In this document: positions 7,734 to 16,407 of the stretch, piece after piece | How positions within the stretch are numbered: position 1 is the stretch's first letter | Layout: each line of letters starts with the position of its first letter | Assembly: GCA_024742285.1 (NCBI GenBank) | Contig: JANSYR010000001.1 | Coordinates: forward strand, 372,001 to 436,000 | DNA length: 64,000 bases | Direction of reading: 5' to 3' | Origin: a bacterium | GTDB lineage: Bacteria; Myxococcota_A; UBA9160; UBA4427 | Position numbers and translations under genes: made by a program | The notes under the pieces: generated by a model | The model's input: the letters and a program-made list of their open reading frames with translations, nothing else | Told to the model about the DNA's origin: nothing | Databases searched by the model: none

Positions 7734-9587
7734 TCAGGACCGATGGACACGCCCGCGGCGGCGAAGCCCGACGAGGAACGCGAAGCCCCCGACGGCGACG
7801 CCAAGGCCGAATCCCGGTTCCGGCACCGAGGTGAACTGTATGGTCTCGCTCGGATTCCGCGGAACGGACACACCCGCGTTCCAGCGATAGTCGACCGCGT
7901 ACGGAGCCTCGACGACGAGGACCGTGTCCGGAACGGCGACGTCGGTCGTTCCGAGAGGAACCTCGCCGCCGTTCGGGTCGCGGAGGACGAGGCTCCCGGA
8001 CTCTGCGGGATCGCCCGGGAACGGCGCGCCGTCGAGCAGGAACGTCGGGACGACGGTCTTCATGGTCAGGTCGACCACGACCGTCTGATCGATGGCGAGC
8101 AGGGTGTCTTCGACCGCGTGGAATCCTTCGTTGCGCGGCACCATGATCGAGCCCGCCTCCCAGTCGTAGACGACGTCGTAGGATCCGACGACGACGCGCG
8201 GCGACGGCGTCGTCTCGTTCGTACTGCGGAGGTCGATCTCGTCCCCCGGCTCTGCGCCGACGAGGGTGAAGCGCCCCCGCTCGAGCTGGCTGGGCGGAAA
8301 GGGCTGACCGTCGACGAGCAGATCGGACGAGACCTGGATCGTCTCGATGTCGATCGCGACGGTTTCGTCCTCGTCGATCCGGACGCTGCTCGCGATCTTC
8401 GCATTCTTGTTTCCGGGCGCGACGGTCCAACCGATCACCCCCCGGTAGAAGACGTCATAGGTTCCCGCGATCAGCCGCCTGGTCGGCGGGGGCTCGTGGG
8501 TCGACCCGAAGTCGATCTCGTCCCCGTTCGGTCCGACGAGCACGATGTCGCCGCGCTCCGCCTGGGACAGAGGAGGAGGACTTCCGTCGAACGTGATCGC
8601 GCGACCCACCTCGAAAGTCGTCACCGGAACGGACAGGACGAGGAGCTGGCTCGGGTTGGCAGGGGGCTGGATGGAGACGTCTTCGAGGACCACCGCATTC
8701 GAGTTCGCCGGCACGAACCCGCCGCCCTGGAGACGCGAGTAGGCTACGTCATAGGTTCCGGCGATCACGACCCGCGACCCCGTCGGGGCGTTCGTCGGAC
8801 CGAAGGCGACCTCGTCGCCGCTCTCGAAGTCGACGAGCCGGAGCTCACCGCGCTCGGCTGAGGAGAGCGGAAAGGGCGCGCCATCCAGGCTGGGGTCGAG
8901 GAAGAGCGGATGGGCGGTCAGGTCGACGGTGTAGTTGCCGTCCCGACGGAGCGTGACCTCGTCGACGACGGCGTGCGTGTTCTGCGGAACGATCGAGCCG
9001 GAACGGTACGAGTAGATGACCTGGTAGGCCCCCGGCACGACGCGCGCGACGATCGGGGAGTTCGCGCCCTGGCCCAGCAAGAACTCCGCCCCTGAGTCGA
9101 CGTGGCGGAGCAGAAAGTCTCCCGTCTCTCCGACCGCTGCCGGGAAGGCCACACCGTTCAGCAGCAGGGTGAAGGTGATCTCGACCGTCGGAACATCGAT
9201 GTCGAACACGCCCGACGCGTCGAAGGCGACGTCAGAGGAAATCGGGGTCCCCGTGTTGATCGGAAGGGACCCGGACGAGAAGAGAAAGTCGTAGAGGACG
9301 CCGTACTCGCCCGGGACGACCCGAAGCGGGCCGTAGGTCTGCATGTTCGTCGCACCGACGGAGATGGCCTCCCCGCGCCGATCGAGGAGCGACAGGATCG
9401 CCACGTCCGCCGCCGAAGCCGGGGTTGGCACCCCGTCGACGAGGAAATCCCCCGAAATCTCGACGCTCGGCACGTCGACGTTCAGCACATGCGCGATCGG
9501 CACGATCTGCGCAGAGGCCCCCGACGCGGCCAGGAAGACGACGGCGAAGACGAAGCACGCAAGCGTTCGGCGGTGGCTCGAGCTCAT
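7734..9587 (-). CDS. PEP-CTERM surface protein with six tandem beta-domain repeats
   Basis: 617-residue exported protein. The signal peptide is residues 1-26 (cut at ASA-Q), and a PEP-CTERM signal closes the chain: VPEPG (588-592), a hydrophobic helix and RRRGR. Between them are six repeats of about 92 residues, each with a 'fdvd.p...f.l.G.pfP' opening, a 'sGdEi.lg.tn.p' middle and a 'v.GtYdVvY' close followed by 'vP.N'. Exosortase would cleave the C-terminus after translocation. The architecture suggests a structural or adhesive surface protein. The start at 9587 is chosen for the signal peptide; GGGAG lies about 11 bases upstream. Two stem-loops precede it. Confidence 0.85.
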   Translation of the reverse strand: MSSSHRRTLACFVFAVVFLAASGASAQIVPIAHVLNVDVPSVEISGDFLVDGVPTPASAADVAILSLLDRRGEAISVGATNMQTYGPLRVVPGEYGVLYDFLFSSGSLPINTGTPISSDVAFDASGVFDIDVPTVEITFTLLLNGVAFPAAVGETGDFLLRHVDSGAEFLLGQGANSPIVARVVPGAYQVIYSYRSGSIVPQNTHAVVDEVTLRRDGNYTVDLTAHPLFLDPSLDGAPFPLSSAERGELRLVDFESGDEVAFGPTNAPTGSRVVIAGTYDVAYSRLQGGGFVPANSNAVVLEDVSIQPPANPSQLLVLSVPVTTFEVGRAITFDGSPPPLSQAERGDIVLVGPNGDEIDFGSTHEPPPTRRLIAGTYDVFYRGVIGWTVAPGNKNAKIASSVRIDEDETVAIDIETIQVSSDLLVDGQPFPPSQLERGRFTLVGAEPGDEIDLRSTNETTPSPRVVVGSYDVVYDWEAGSIMVPRNEGFHAVEDTLLAIDQTVVVDLTMKTVVPTFLLDGAPFPGDPAESGSLVLRDPNGGEVPLGTTDVAVPDTVLVVEAPYAVDYRWNAGVSVPRNPSETIQFTSVPEPGFGLGVAVGGFAFLVGLRRRGRVHRS

Positions 9588-9608
9588 GGCGAGACTCCCG
9601 GCGCCAGC

Positions 9609-9653
9609 GATCTCCGGGGCTGGAGATCGGGACGACTCTCTCGATGAAGAGAG
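9609..9653 (-). promoter_or_regulatory. Two adjacent stem-loops in the leader of the six-repeat PEP-CTERM gene
   Basis: Two hairpins lie 22 to 66 bases upstream of the ATG at 9587. The nearer is a perfect 7-bp repeat, GATCTCC (9609-9615) and GGAGATC (9622-9628), with a 6-base loop. The farther pairs CTCTC (9636-9640) with GAGAG (9649-9653) over 8 bases. They could form in mRNA or act as protein-binding sites. The rest of the gap to the histidine-kinase stop at 9961 shows no gene. Confidence 0.35.
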
Positions 9654-9960
9654 CATATGGGAGCCGAGAGGCCGTTCCGTGGCGGGCTTCACAGAGGCGT
9701 CGATCCGCGACCCCGCGCGCCCTCGCGATCAATCTCGGCACCGTGCGACGGGTCCGACGACAGGAGACGCGCGTCGGCATCACCGGCGGAGCCCTGAAGT
9801 CGAAGCTTCCCGGTCGGATCCGTTCGACGCGTTCCTGCCCTGTTCCAGGCGACGACTCGGCGGCGACCGCAGGCCCGCGGGAACGGATGGCCTCCGTTCG
9901 ACGCATTGCAGTGCCTCGCGCGCGGAACCTTCCCTTTCGTCCGCGAGTAACCGACCCGAC

Positions 9961-11256
9961 CTAGCGTGACGCCTTCGGCAGCTCTACGCGGAAGCGAGAC
10001 CCACGCCCGAGCCGCTCGACGTCGATCATGCCGCCGTGGTCCTCGACGATCGAGTGGCTGATGCTCAAGCCGAGGCCCGTCCCGCCCGCCCGCAACCGCG
10101 TCGTGAAGAAGGGATCGAAGATACGCGGAAGGGTCGTGTCGTCGATGCCGTCGCCATCATCCTCGACCTCGATCACGACCCGATCCCCCTCGCAGGTGGA
10201 ACGAATCGTCACGCGTCGAGCGCCGGGCGTCTCGATCGCGTTGCAGAGCAGGTTCTCGATCACCTGTTCGATCTGGATGCGATTGGCTTCGATGGGCGCC
10301 GTGGGCGCGAGACGTTCGATCGAGACTCGGGGACTCGCCTCGCCGAGGCGGCGGTTCGAGGCGCCCACCACGGCCTCGATGCACTCGTTCGCGTCGAGCG
10401 GAATCTTCTCGATCGCTTCGTCGTTCGCGAATCGCTTGATCCCCTTCACGATCGACTTGCAGCGTTCGACGCTGTCGATGAGACAGTCGACTGCCCGCGC
10501 TCGTACCTCTTCCGACTCGCCGTCGAGGGCCAGTTCGTCGGAAGCCATCCGGATGGAACCGAGCGGGTTGTTGATCTCGTGCGCGATTCCGGACGCGAGG
10601 GTCCCCAGAGCGGCGAGACGCGAGGCGCGGCCGAGGCGCGCATGGGCTTCGGCGAGCTCGCGCGTGCGCTCCTCGAGGACCTCCTCCAGCTCGCGATGCT
10701 GATTCATCAGGTGCTCGTGAGCGTCGAGTCGGTCGATCTCGGCCATGGCCCGTGAGGCGAAGATCGCCAGGATCGTCTGCGCCATCTCGTGCCGTTCGGG
10801 GGGCAGCGGCTCGTCGTCGAGAACGCAGAGTACGCCGATCGGCTCGCCCGGAGACGCGACGAGCGCAGACCCGACGTAGGACTCGACCCCCATCTGCTCG
10901 AGCAGCGTGTCGGATGGGAAGGCATCGCAGACCTGCGCCGGATAGACACAGCAACCCTGCTCGAGGACGTTCTCACAGGGCGAACCCACCAGCTCATACG
11001 AGAAGTTGGGCAAGAGGAGGCCGTTCGACCAGGCCGCGATCGTGTCGACGCGCGCCGCGGCGCCCTCGTCCCGGATACGACCGACGATCGCATGGCGGGC
11101 GTGGAGAACGGACGCGAGATTCTCTACGAGAGACGAGAAGAAGGCGGGGCCCGTGGAACGGGCGGTTCCCTCCATCAGTGCCGCGAGGACTTCCATCGGA
11201 GAGAGGTCCAGCGACGCGCGCTTCATGCGCCGCACTTCGGGAATCGGCGTAGACAT
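9961..11256 (-). CDS. Cytoplasmic GAF-domain sensor histidine kinase
   Basis: 431-residue soluble kinase. An N-terminal GAF domain (about 20-175) carries several cysteines ('GSPCENVLEQGCCVYPAQVC', residues 91-110), which could serve redox or cofactor sensing. A coiled coil (about 185-212) leads to the HisKA helix with the phospho-acceptor His226 in 'GIAHEINNP'. The ATPase domain shows the N box (ENLLCNAIE), G1 (DDGDGID) and G2 (GGTGLGLSIS). No transmembrane segment and no response regulator gene nearby, so it is an orphan kinase; its output is unknown. Downstream on the same strand is a PEP-CTERM gene, about 370 bp away. Confidence 0.88.
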   Translation of the reverse strand: MSTPIPEVRRMKRASLDLSPMEVLAALMEGTARSTGPAFFSSLVENLASVLHARHAIVGRIRDEGAAARVDTIAAWSNGLLLPNFSYELVGSPCENVLEQGCCVYPAQVCDAFPSDTLLEQMGVESYVGSALVASPGEPIGVLCVLDDEPLPPERHEMAQTILAIFASRAMAEIDRLDAHEHLMNQHRELEEVLEERTRELAEAHARLGRASRLAALGTLASGIAHEINNPLGSIRMASDELALDGESEEVRARAVDCLIDSVERCKSIVKGIKRFANDEAIEKIPLDANECIEAVVGASNRRLGEASPRVSIERLAPTAPIEANRIQIEQVIENLLCNAIETPGARRVTIRSTCEGDRVVIEVEDDGDGIDDTTLPRIFDPFFTTRLRAGGTGLGLSISHSIVEDHGGMIDVERLGRGSRFRVELPKASR

Positions 11257-11448
11257 TCCAGGAAGATCGCAGGACCCGCCGTTCCTCGAAATTGGGGAAA
11301 GACCCCACCGAAGGACTCCACGTCAGGTGGATTCGACGCAGGAGACCGGTCGGTGTGCGCTGCGCCGCGCGGGCGGGCGCCGAGAGCCAAGGGTGCCCCG
11401 GATCCGGCGATCCCGAGCTTCGGGAAGAAGCCCGGGAGCGGCGGCCGT

Positions 11449-12324
11449 CTACATCTCGTTCGCGGGCTCGACCAGCGATTCCGCGAGAGGCTCGAACACG
11501 CCGCGAACCGCTTCGGCATTCGGGACGGCCCCCAGCGCCACGACCTGATCGACGCCTGCGTCGCGATAGGCGGCCAGCTCGCTCGCATCGAGCGCGTCGC
11601 CGGGCATCACGGTGATCTCGAGCTCGCTCCGCGTGCGTCCGCGCTCCTCGAGGAACCCGTCCAGCTCGCCGAGGAGTGCCACCATCTGCTCCGGCGTCTT
11701 CATGGCGGCGTTCCAGCCCTGCCCGTACTCGGCGATCCGTCGAAGCGCCGGCCGGCTCTCCCCGCCGAAGATCAGCGGCGGGTGCGGCTTCTGTACGGGC
11801 TTCGGTGCGAAGCGACAAGCGGGCAACGAATAGAACTCGCCCTCGTAGCGCGAGGGATCCTCCGACCAGAGCGCCTTCATGACGGACACGTAATCGTTCG
11901 TGCGAGCGCCGCGACGTTCCCAGGGCGTGCCGAGCGCACGCATCTCTTCCTCGAGCCAGCCCACTCCGATGCCGACGTCGAGGCGACCACCCGAAAGGAC
12001 GTCGAGGGAGGCGATCTCCTTCGCTGCGTAGATCGGATTGCGCTGTGGAAGGATCAGCACGCCCGTCCCGATTCGGATCCGCTTCGTGTGGGCCGCGAAG
12101 AAGGAGAGAACCGGAAAAGGGTCGAGGACGTTCGCGCCGGCGCCGCCGGGCATCCGCCCGTCGTCCGAGTAGGGGTAGCTCGGCGCGTACTCGTCGAAGA
12201 GGACGGCGTGCTCCGGCACCCAGAGCGAGGAGAACCCACACTCCTCGGCGACGCTCGCCACCTCGATCGCCATCTCGGGGGTGGCGAGGTCCGCGGGGAG
12301 CGGAGCGAAGAGTCCGATCTTCAT
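11449..12324 (-). CDS. LLM-class flavin- or F420-dependent oxidoreductase
   Basis: 291-residue luciferase-like monooxygenase fold, TIGR03619-like F420-dependent subfamily by pattern ('GFSSLWVPEHAVL', 'RIRIGTGVLILPQRNPI', 'SGGRLDVGIGVGWLEEE'). It should oxidise or reduce a small organic substrate in the cytoplasm with FMN or F420; the sequence alone does not settle the cofactor. The length is normal. It is transcribed behind the secreted alpha/beta hydrolase (stop 48 bp before this start), so an operon is possible. The substrate is unknown. Confidence 0.85.
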   Translation of the reverse strand: MKIGLFAPLPADLATPEMAIEVASVAEECGFSSLWVPEHAVLFDEYAPSYPYSDDGRMPGGAGANVLDPFPVLSFFAAHTKRIRIGTGVLILPQRNPIYAAKEIASLDVLSGGRLDVGIGVGWLEEEMRALGTPWERRGARTNDYVSVMKALWSEDPSRYEGEFYSLPACRFAPKPVQKPHPPLIFGGESRPALRRIAEYGQGWNAAMKTPEQMVALLGELDGFLEERGRTRSELEITVMPGDALDASELAAYRDAGVDQVVALGAVPNAEAVRGVFEPLAESLVEPANEM

Positions 12325-12372
12325 GGAGCCTCTCTGGACGCGGGCCGTGCTGCCCGCGCGGCAACTGACCGG

Positions 12373-13920
12373 CTAGTGCGACGCCCCTCCGCCCACGTCG
12401 GCGTTGAAGGCCGCGTTGAGGATGTCGAACGCGTCTTCCCTCAGGAGCAGGCCCTGACGACGGAGGGAGAACGTGCTCCAGAAGACCTTGCCGAAGTAGG
12501 AGAAGCGCCTCGGGTAGAGCTCTTCCAGCTGCGCCTCGGAAAACGGAAAGACCGAACCGCTCAAGAAGCACGCGAGGGCGCCGAACTGATCCAGCGGCGG
12601 CGGCAGGGCGGGGTCCGCGAAGTTCATCGATCCATAGGTCGCGAGCGGCGCTTCCATCGAGGGGAGTCGGACGCCGCCGGTCACGTTGCCGAGCGCGTCC
12701 CGAACGAGCGCTCCGTCCTGATCGTCCATCACGCGACCGCGCGGGGCAGGCCAACCGAATCGCGCCTGTCGCTCCATGCGTTCCCAGAGCGCGTTCAACA
12801 CGTTGTTCACGAAGACCGGCCCGTCGGCGGTCGTGTTGATCTCGTTCGCGCAAAGATCCGCGAGCTGGACCGGAGCCGGACCGAAGACACCCGCCGGAAT
12901 GACCTCGATGTCGATGTGGACGGTGTTGTGCGCCCCGCCGGCCACTTCGTAGTACCGATAGGTCGGTGTGTCGGACTGACGGCCGAACACGTTGAAGCCG
13001 AGCGTCTCGAAATCCGTCTGCGTGATCAACTGGTAGACGGGGACCGGTAGATCGGTCCGAACGTTCGTATCGGGGAAGGCCAGGCGCGGGGTGCAGTCGG
13101 GAAAGGCCGGCGACTCGTCCTCGCCGCAGATCGGCCCTCCGTTGATCCTGCGCGCGCGGATCCCGGCCTGGACGAAGTAGCCGTCGGTGACGCCCGGCTC
13201 GTGGAAGGCGCTCGCGTAGGTGATGACGGACCCGGCCTGTTGGGACTCACCGGCCTGAAAGACTCGCTTGACGCGGTAGGCGGAAGGAATCGGCCCGGCT
13301 TCGCCGCCGTTCCTGAGGACGTTCGCGATCTGGCTCATCATCTCGTAGGCCAACCCGTCGTCGGGCAGGCTGAGCGTCGAGTATCGGCTCCCGCAGCTCG
13401 GCGGGAGGATCCCGAGCAGACGACACCCGCCGAGCAGATAGTCGAGTGCCTGGTTGGAGTTCGTCACGCCGACGTAGATGATCCCTTCGCGGGCGAAGTA
13501 TTCGGCGGACGGATCGTAGACGGGTGCCGTGTCGAAGCCGGCGGTCGAGTTCCACCACTCTACGACCACGGTTCCGTTGAACTTGTGCGGATCTGCGGGG
13601 CGGCGGACGATCAATCGCGTCTTGTAGGGAAGATCGGCCGCGATCTCGACCAGGTCCGTCGGTCCGGACGGGGGGTCGTTCTGGTAGTTGAACAGATCGG
13701 CCGCACCCTCGACGAAGAACTCCTCCTCGACGTAGGCCTGAGGCAGATCGGCGACCAGGCGCGTTCCTGGCACGAAGGCCTCGCCCTGTTCCGTCGGGGG
13801 GCGCGTCACCGTCACGGGCGCCGTCGGATCGGCGATGGCCGGAAGGGCGAACGCTACGCCGAGCCCGAGGAGTATCGGGACGAGCAGCGCGATGGTGGAG
13901 TCGGAACGAAAGCGGAACAT
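12373..13920 (-). CDS. Secreted alpha/beta-hydrolase-domain protein (PF20091-like)
   Basis: 515 residues with a signal peptide (about 1-28, 'VLGVAFALPAIAD' region). The body matches large actinobacterial/proteobacterial 'alpha/beta hydrolase domain' proteins: an N-terminal beta sandwich ('TRLIVRRPADPHKFNGTVVV'), the elbow 'VFQAGESQQAGS' with a candidate nucleophilic Ser, and a late 'GGAHNTVH' giving a candidate catalytic His. Six or more Cys suggest disulphides outside the cytoplasm. The start at 13920 has a textbook AAGGAGG six bases upstream. Likely an esterase or amidase acting on an environmental substrate, and possibly co-expressed with the LLM oxidoreductase. The specific reaction is unknown. 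Confidence 0.78.
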   Translation of the reverse strand: MFRFRSDSTIALLVPILLGLGVAFALPAIADPTAPVTVTRPPTEQGEAFVPGTRLVADLPQAYVEEEFFVEGAADLFNYQNDPPSGPTDLVEIAADLPYKTRLIVRRPADPHKFNGTVVVEWWNSTAGFDTAPVYDPSAEYFAREGIIYVGVTNSNQALDYLLGGCRLLGILPPSCGSRYSTLSLPDDGLAYEMMSQIANVLRNGGEAGPIPSAYRVKRVFQAGESQQAGSVITYASAFHEPGVTDGYFVQAGIRARRINGGPICGEDESPAFPDCTPRLAFPDTNVRTDLPVPVYQLITQTDFETLGFNVFGRQSDTPTYRYYEVAGGAHNTVHIDIEVIPAGVFGPAPVQLADLCANEINTTADGPVFVNNVLNALWERMERQARFGWPAPRGRVMDDQDGALVRDALGNVTGGVRLPSMEAPLATYGSMNFADPALPPPLDQFGALACFLSGSVFPFSEAQLEELYPRRFSYFGKVFWSTFSLRRQGLLLREDAFDILNAAFNADVGGGASH

Positions 13921-14076
13921 GGCGGCCTCCTTGTGACTTCTCGTCAACGTCGCCACCTTGGCAGCCTGTTCCCCCGAAAGCAAGCACCGATGATGCGCTG
14001 CCACGCCCTACAGTCTCGGTGAAGCGGAATCACACGAATGTCTGTTCGATGTCGCGGCTCGGCACCTTCTCCACTC

Positions 14077-14206
14077 ACGACCACTGCTTGCGCCGGCGGT
14101 CGATTCGATCGATCTCCGCTTCGTATTCGCCCCGCTCGAAGCGGAACGGGCCGAGCTCCTCGTAGGACCCGCGCCGAAAGCCGTGCCGGCAGGCCCGCCC
14201 GCCCTG
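14077..14206 (-). pseudogene. Unidentified protein C-terminus without a start
   Basis: Within the 445-bp gap between the hydrolase (start 13920) and the beta-hydroxylase (stop 14367), a minus-strand frame ending at 14077 reads like real protein over about 43 residues: 'CRHGFRRGSYEELGPFRF' followed by 'ERGEYEAEIDRIDRR' and a stop. Upstream the frame closes at a stop near 14270 without an ATG or ribosome-binding site. Composition (acidic/basic alternation, aromatic residues) differs from the Arg/Pro-rich shadows around it. Probably the tail of a deleted gene; the family is not recognised. No other feature is seen in this gap. Confidence 0.3.
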
Positions 14207-14366
14207 CAACCCGACCGGGCTCGACGTGAGCCTCGGTGGAACGACCCACGCGCTTCGTGCCGGGCAGCCGATCGGCCATCACTCGATCTCTCATCGCCCG
14301 CCTGCCGAGTCCGACGAAGGTCCTCACGGCAACACGCCTCGCGCGTCGAGTCGCGAGCTCGCGATC

Positions 14367-15029
14367 TCAGCCCTGCGTCGTCGAGAGACGAGACACGATC
14401 TTGCGAACGCGACGACCGACCGCTCCCAGCGTCACGCCCGGCCGCGAGACGATCCGAACGAGGAAGCGGAACAGCGACCCGGGACAGAGGACGTCCACGA
14501 TCAGATGGATTCTCGGCTCATCCGCATCGTTGAACGCCTCGTGGGGCAGTCGATTGTCGAACCACCAGAGCTCCCCCTCACGCATCCGCACCTCTTCCGA
14601 CTCGGCTCGAAGCCGACTCCCGAGCGGACTCCGCAAGACCAGGTGGTAGCGGTCGCGAAGGTGGTAGTAGAGGCCGCGGTCGACGTGTTGGTACACACGT
14701 CCATGCGGGCGCAGCCGGACCAGGGCAGCGCGGCCGACGCGACCGTGCGAACGACGCGTGAGCCGATCGACGAAGGCCTGGACCATCGGGAGCCGTTCGG
14801 CGGCGTCCGTCGGGTGACCGAGGTAGCCGAGCGGACGGCGGCGACGTTCGTCACGAAAGTTCGCGGCGCCCGGATGGAGCGTGATCGCGACCGTCTCCGT
14901 CTCGCGCTGGACCGCCACCTCGGCCTGGCGACGCGGGTCCGCGGTCCAGATCTCGGGGTGCGCATCGATCTCCGAGAGGATCGCGGCGATGTCGACGTCG
15001 AATTCGATCTTACGGAAGCGAGTCGACAT
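14367..15029 (-). CDS. Aspartyl/asparaginyl beta-hydroxylase-family 2OG-Fe(II) dioxygenase
   Basis: 220-residue double-stranded beta-helix enzyme (PF05118 type). The core motif is 'VYQHVDRGLYYHLRDRYHLVL': His115 and Asp117 are candidate iron ligands, His163 in 'NRLPHEAFN' the distal one, and Arg173 (DEPRIHLIVDV) a candidate 2-oxoglutarate contact. It should hydroxylate an Asp/Asn side chain or a related small molecule or lipid chain. It is transcribed away from a tandem pair of ATP-grasp ligases starting at 15187, with 157 bp between starts, suggesting shared regulation. The C-terminus is basic ('GRRVRKIVSRL'). The physiological substrate is unknown. Confidence 0.82.
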   Translation of the reverse strand: MSTRFRKIEFDVDIAAILSEIDAHPEIWTADPRRQAEVAVQRETETVAITLHPGAANFRDERRRRPLGYLGHPTDAAERLPMVQAFVDRLTRRSHGRVGRAALVRLRPHGRVYQHVDRGLYYHLRDRYHLVLRSPLGSRLRAESEEVRMREGELWWFDNRLPHEAFNDADEPRIHLIVDVLCPGSLFRFLVRIVSRPGVTLGAVGRRVRKIVSRLSTTQG

Positions 15030-15186
15030 GGGCGTGGCGTCTACTCCTGTGGTGCACCCCGAGCACGAGACCGTGCGGAGCGTAGCCGAGCGCCCAGCGC
15101 TAGAATCGGCATCGAAGCGGCAACGTCGTGACGGACCGTCCCCACCGGTCGATGGAGCGAACGTGCGGCCGCTCGAATGCGACTCG

Positions 15187-16407
15187 ATGTCTACGCTCCC
15201 CCCCGTCATTCTGTTGGGCAACGACTGCCTGACCGGTCTGCAGATCGCGCGCATCCTCTGGCGTCGCGGAGTCCCCGTCTTCGGACTCGCCGATCGCCCG
15301 GACTCGCCCTACTGCCGAAGCCGCGCGATCGTCCGAACCGTGGCGGACGGGGGCGAGGATGCGCTCGCCTCCCTTCTCGCGCAGCTTCGAACCCGATACG
15401 AGGGGGAGCCGGCCGTGCTTCCCTGCACGGACCGCGCTGCGTTCTTTCTCGCGGAGGCCGCAGGCCGTCTGAAGGGCGGAAGAGCGCGCATCGTCCCTCC
15501 GGCAGCGACCCTCGATCGACTCGGTGACAAGGCCGAGCTCCATCTGCTGGCGCAGGATTCGGGCTGGCGCGTTCCGCAGACGTTGATCGTGCACGACGAG
15601 CCCCAGCTCGCACTCGCGGCGGATCAGCTGGACCTGCCGCTCGTCGTCAAGCCGCCGCGGCGAACCTCCACCTGGCTCGCGGCGAGCGGAGATCGCAAGG
15701 TCTGCCGCTTCGAGGATCGCGAGACGCTGCTGGAGGAAGCGCCTGCGCTGCTGGCGACGACTGACGAGCTCGTCCTCCAGGCGTGGATCCCGGGTTCAGC
15801 CGAGTCGAGTCGGGAGCTCACGATCCTCTATGATGCCGACGCGAAGTACGTCGCTTCGGTCGTGATGACGAAGGTTCGGCAGTGGCCTCCGGACATCGGC
15901 ACGAGCTCGATGGCCCGGGAGATCCGGGACGACGAGATCGTCGCGCACGGCAGGGCGCTCCTCGAGTCCCAGTCCTTCGTCGGGCTCGCGCAGCTGGAGT
16001 ACAAGCGCGACGAGCGGGGGGGGCCGCCGGTCCTGATCGAGATCAACCCCGGTCGGGCGACGTTGAATCAGCCACTCTGCGAAGCGGCGGGCGTCGAGAT
16101 GACGTGGGCCTGGTACTGCGCCGCCACGGATCGCCCCCTCGAGCCTGGCACCCTGGACGTGGTCCATCCCGGCGCCGCATGGGTTTGCTGGAAACGCGAC
16201 CTGCGGGCGGGCTTCCTTGCGTGGCGCAACGGCGAGATCTCGCTTCGTGACTGGTCTCGGTCCTACCGCGGAACGCGCTGGTCGGCGGACGTCTCGATCG
16301 ACGACCCCCTCCCCTCCCTTGTGGATCTCGCCCGGAAGGCCGTTTCGCTGCTCGGGCGGCGATGGCGGCCGATGACCGAGCGAGCGGCGGCCGGGCCGAC
16401 GCCATGA
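15187..16407 (+). CDS. ATP-grasp ligase, first of a tandem pair
   Basis: 406-residue member of the predicted ATP-grasp carboligase group (COG3919-like). The N-terminal Rossmann-like lobe opens with 'VILLGNDCLTGLQIARILWRRG'; the ATP-grasp lobe has the lysine segment 'LPLVVKPPRR' and the Mg-binding end 'VLIEINPG', followed by 'VCWKRDL'. Such enzymes join a carboxylate, via acyl-phosphate, to an amine or thiol. The ATG at 15187 is used because homology with its neighbour starts there. Its stop overlaps the next gene's start by four bases (ATGA), so the two are translationally coupled. Partner candidates: the divergent beta-hydroxylase. The product is unknown. Confidence 0.8.
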   Translation: MSTLPPVILLGNDCLTGLQIARILWRRGVPVFGLADRPDSPYCRSRAIVRTVADGGEDALASLLAQLRTRYEGEPAVLPCTDRAAFFLAEAAGRLKGGRARIVPPAATLDRLGDKAELHLLAQDSGWRVPQTLIVHDEPQLALAADQLDLPLVVKPPRRTSTWLAASGDRKVCRFEDRETLLEEAPALLATTDELVLQAWIPGSAESSRELTILYDADAKYVASVVMTKVRQWPPDIGTSSMAREIRDDEIVAHGRALLESQSFVGLAQLEYKRDERGGPPVLIEINPGRATLNQPLCEAAGVEMTWAWYCAATDRPLEPGTLDVVHPGAAWVCWKRDLRAGFLAWRNGEISLRDWSRSYRGTRWSADVSIDDPLPSLVDLARKAVSLLGRRWRPMTERAAAGPTP

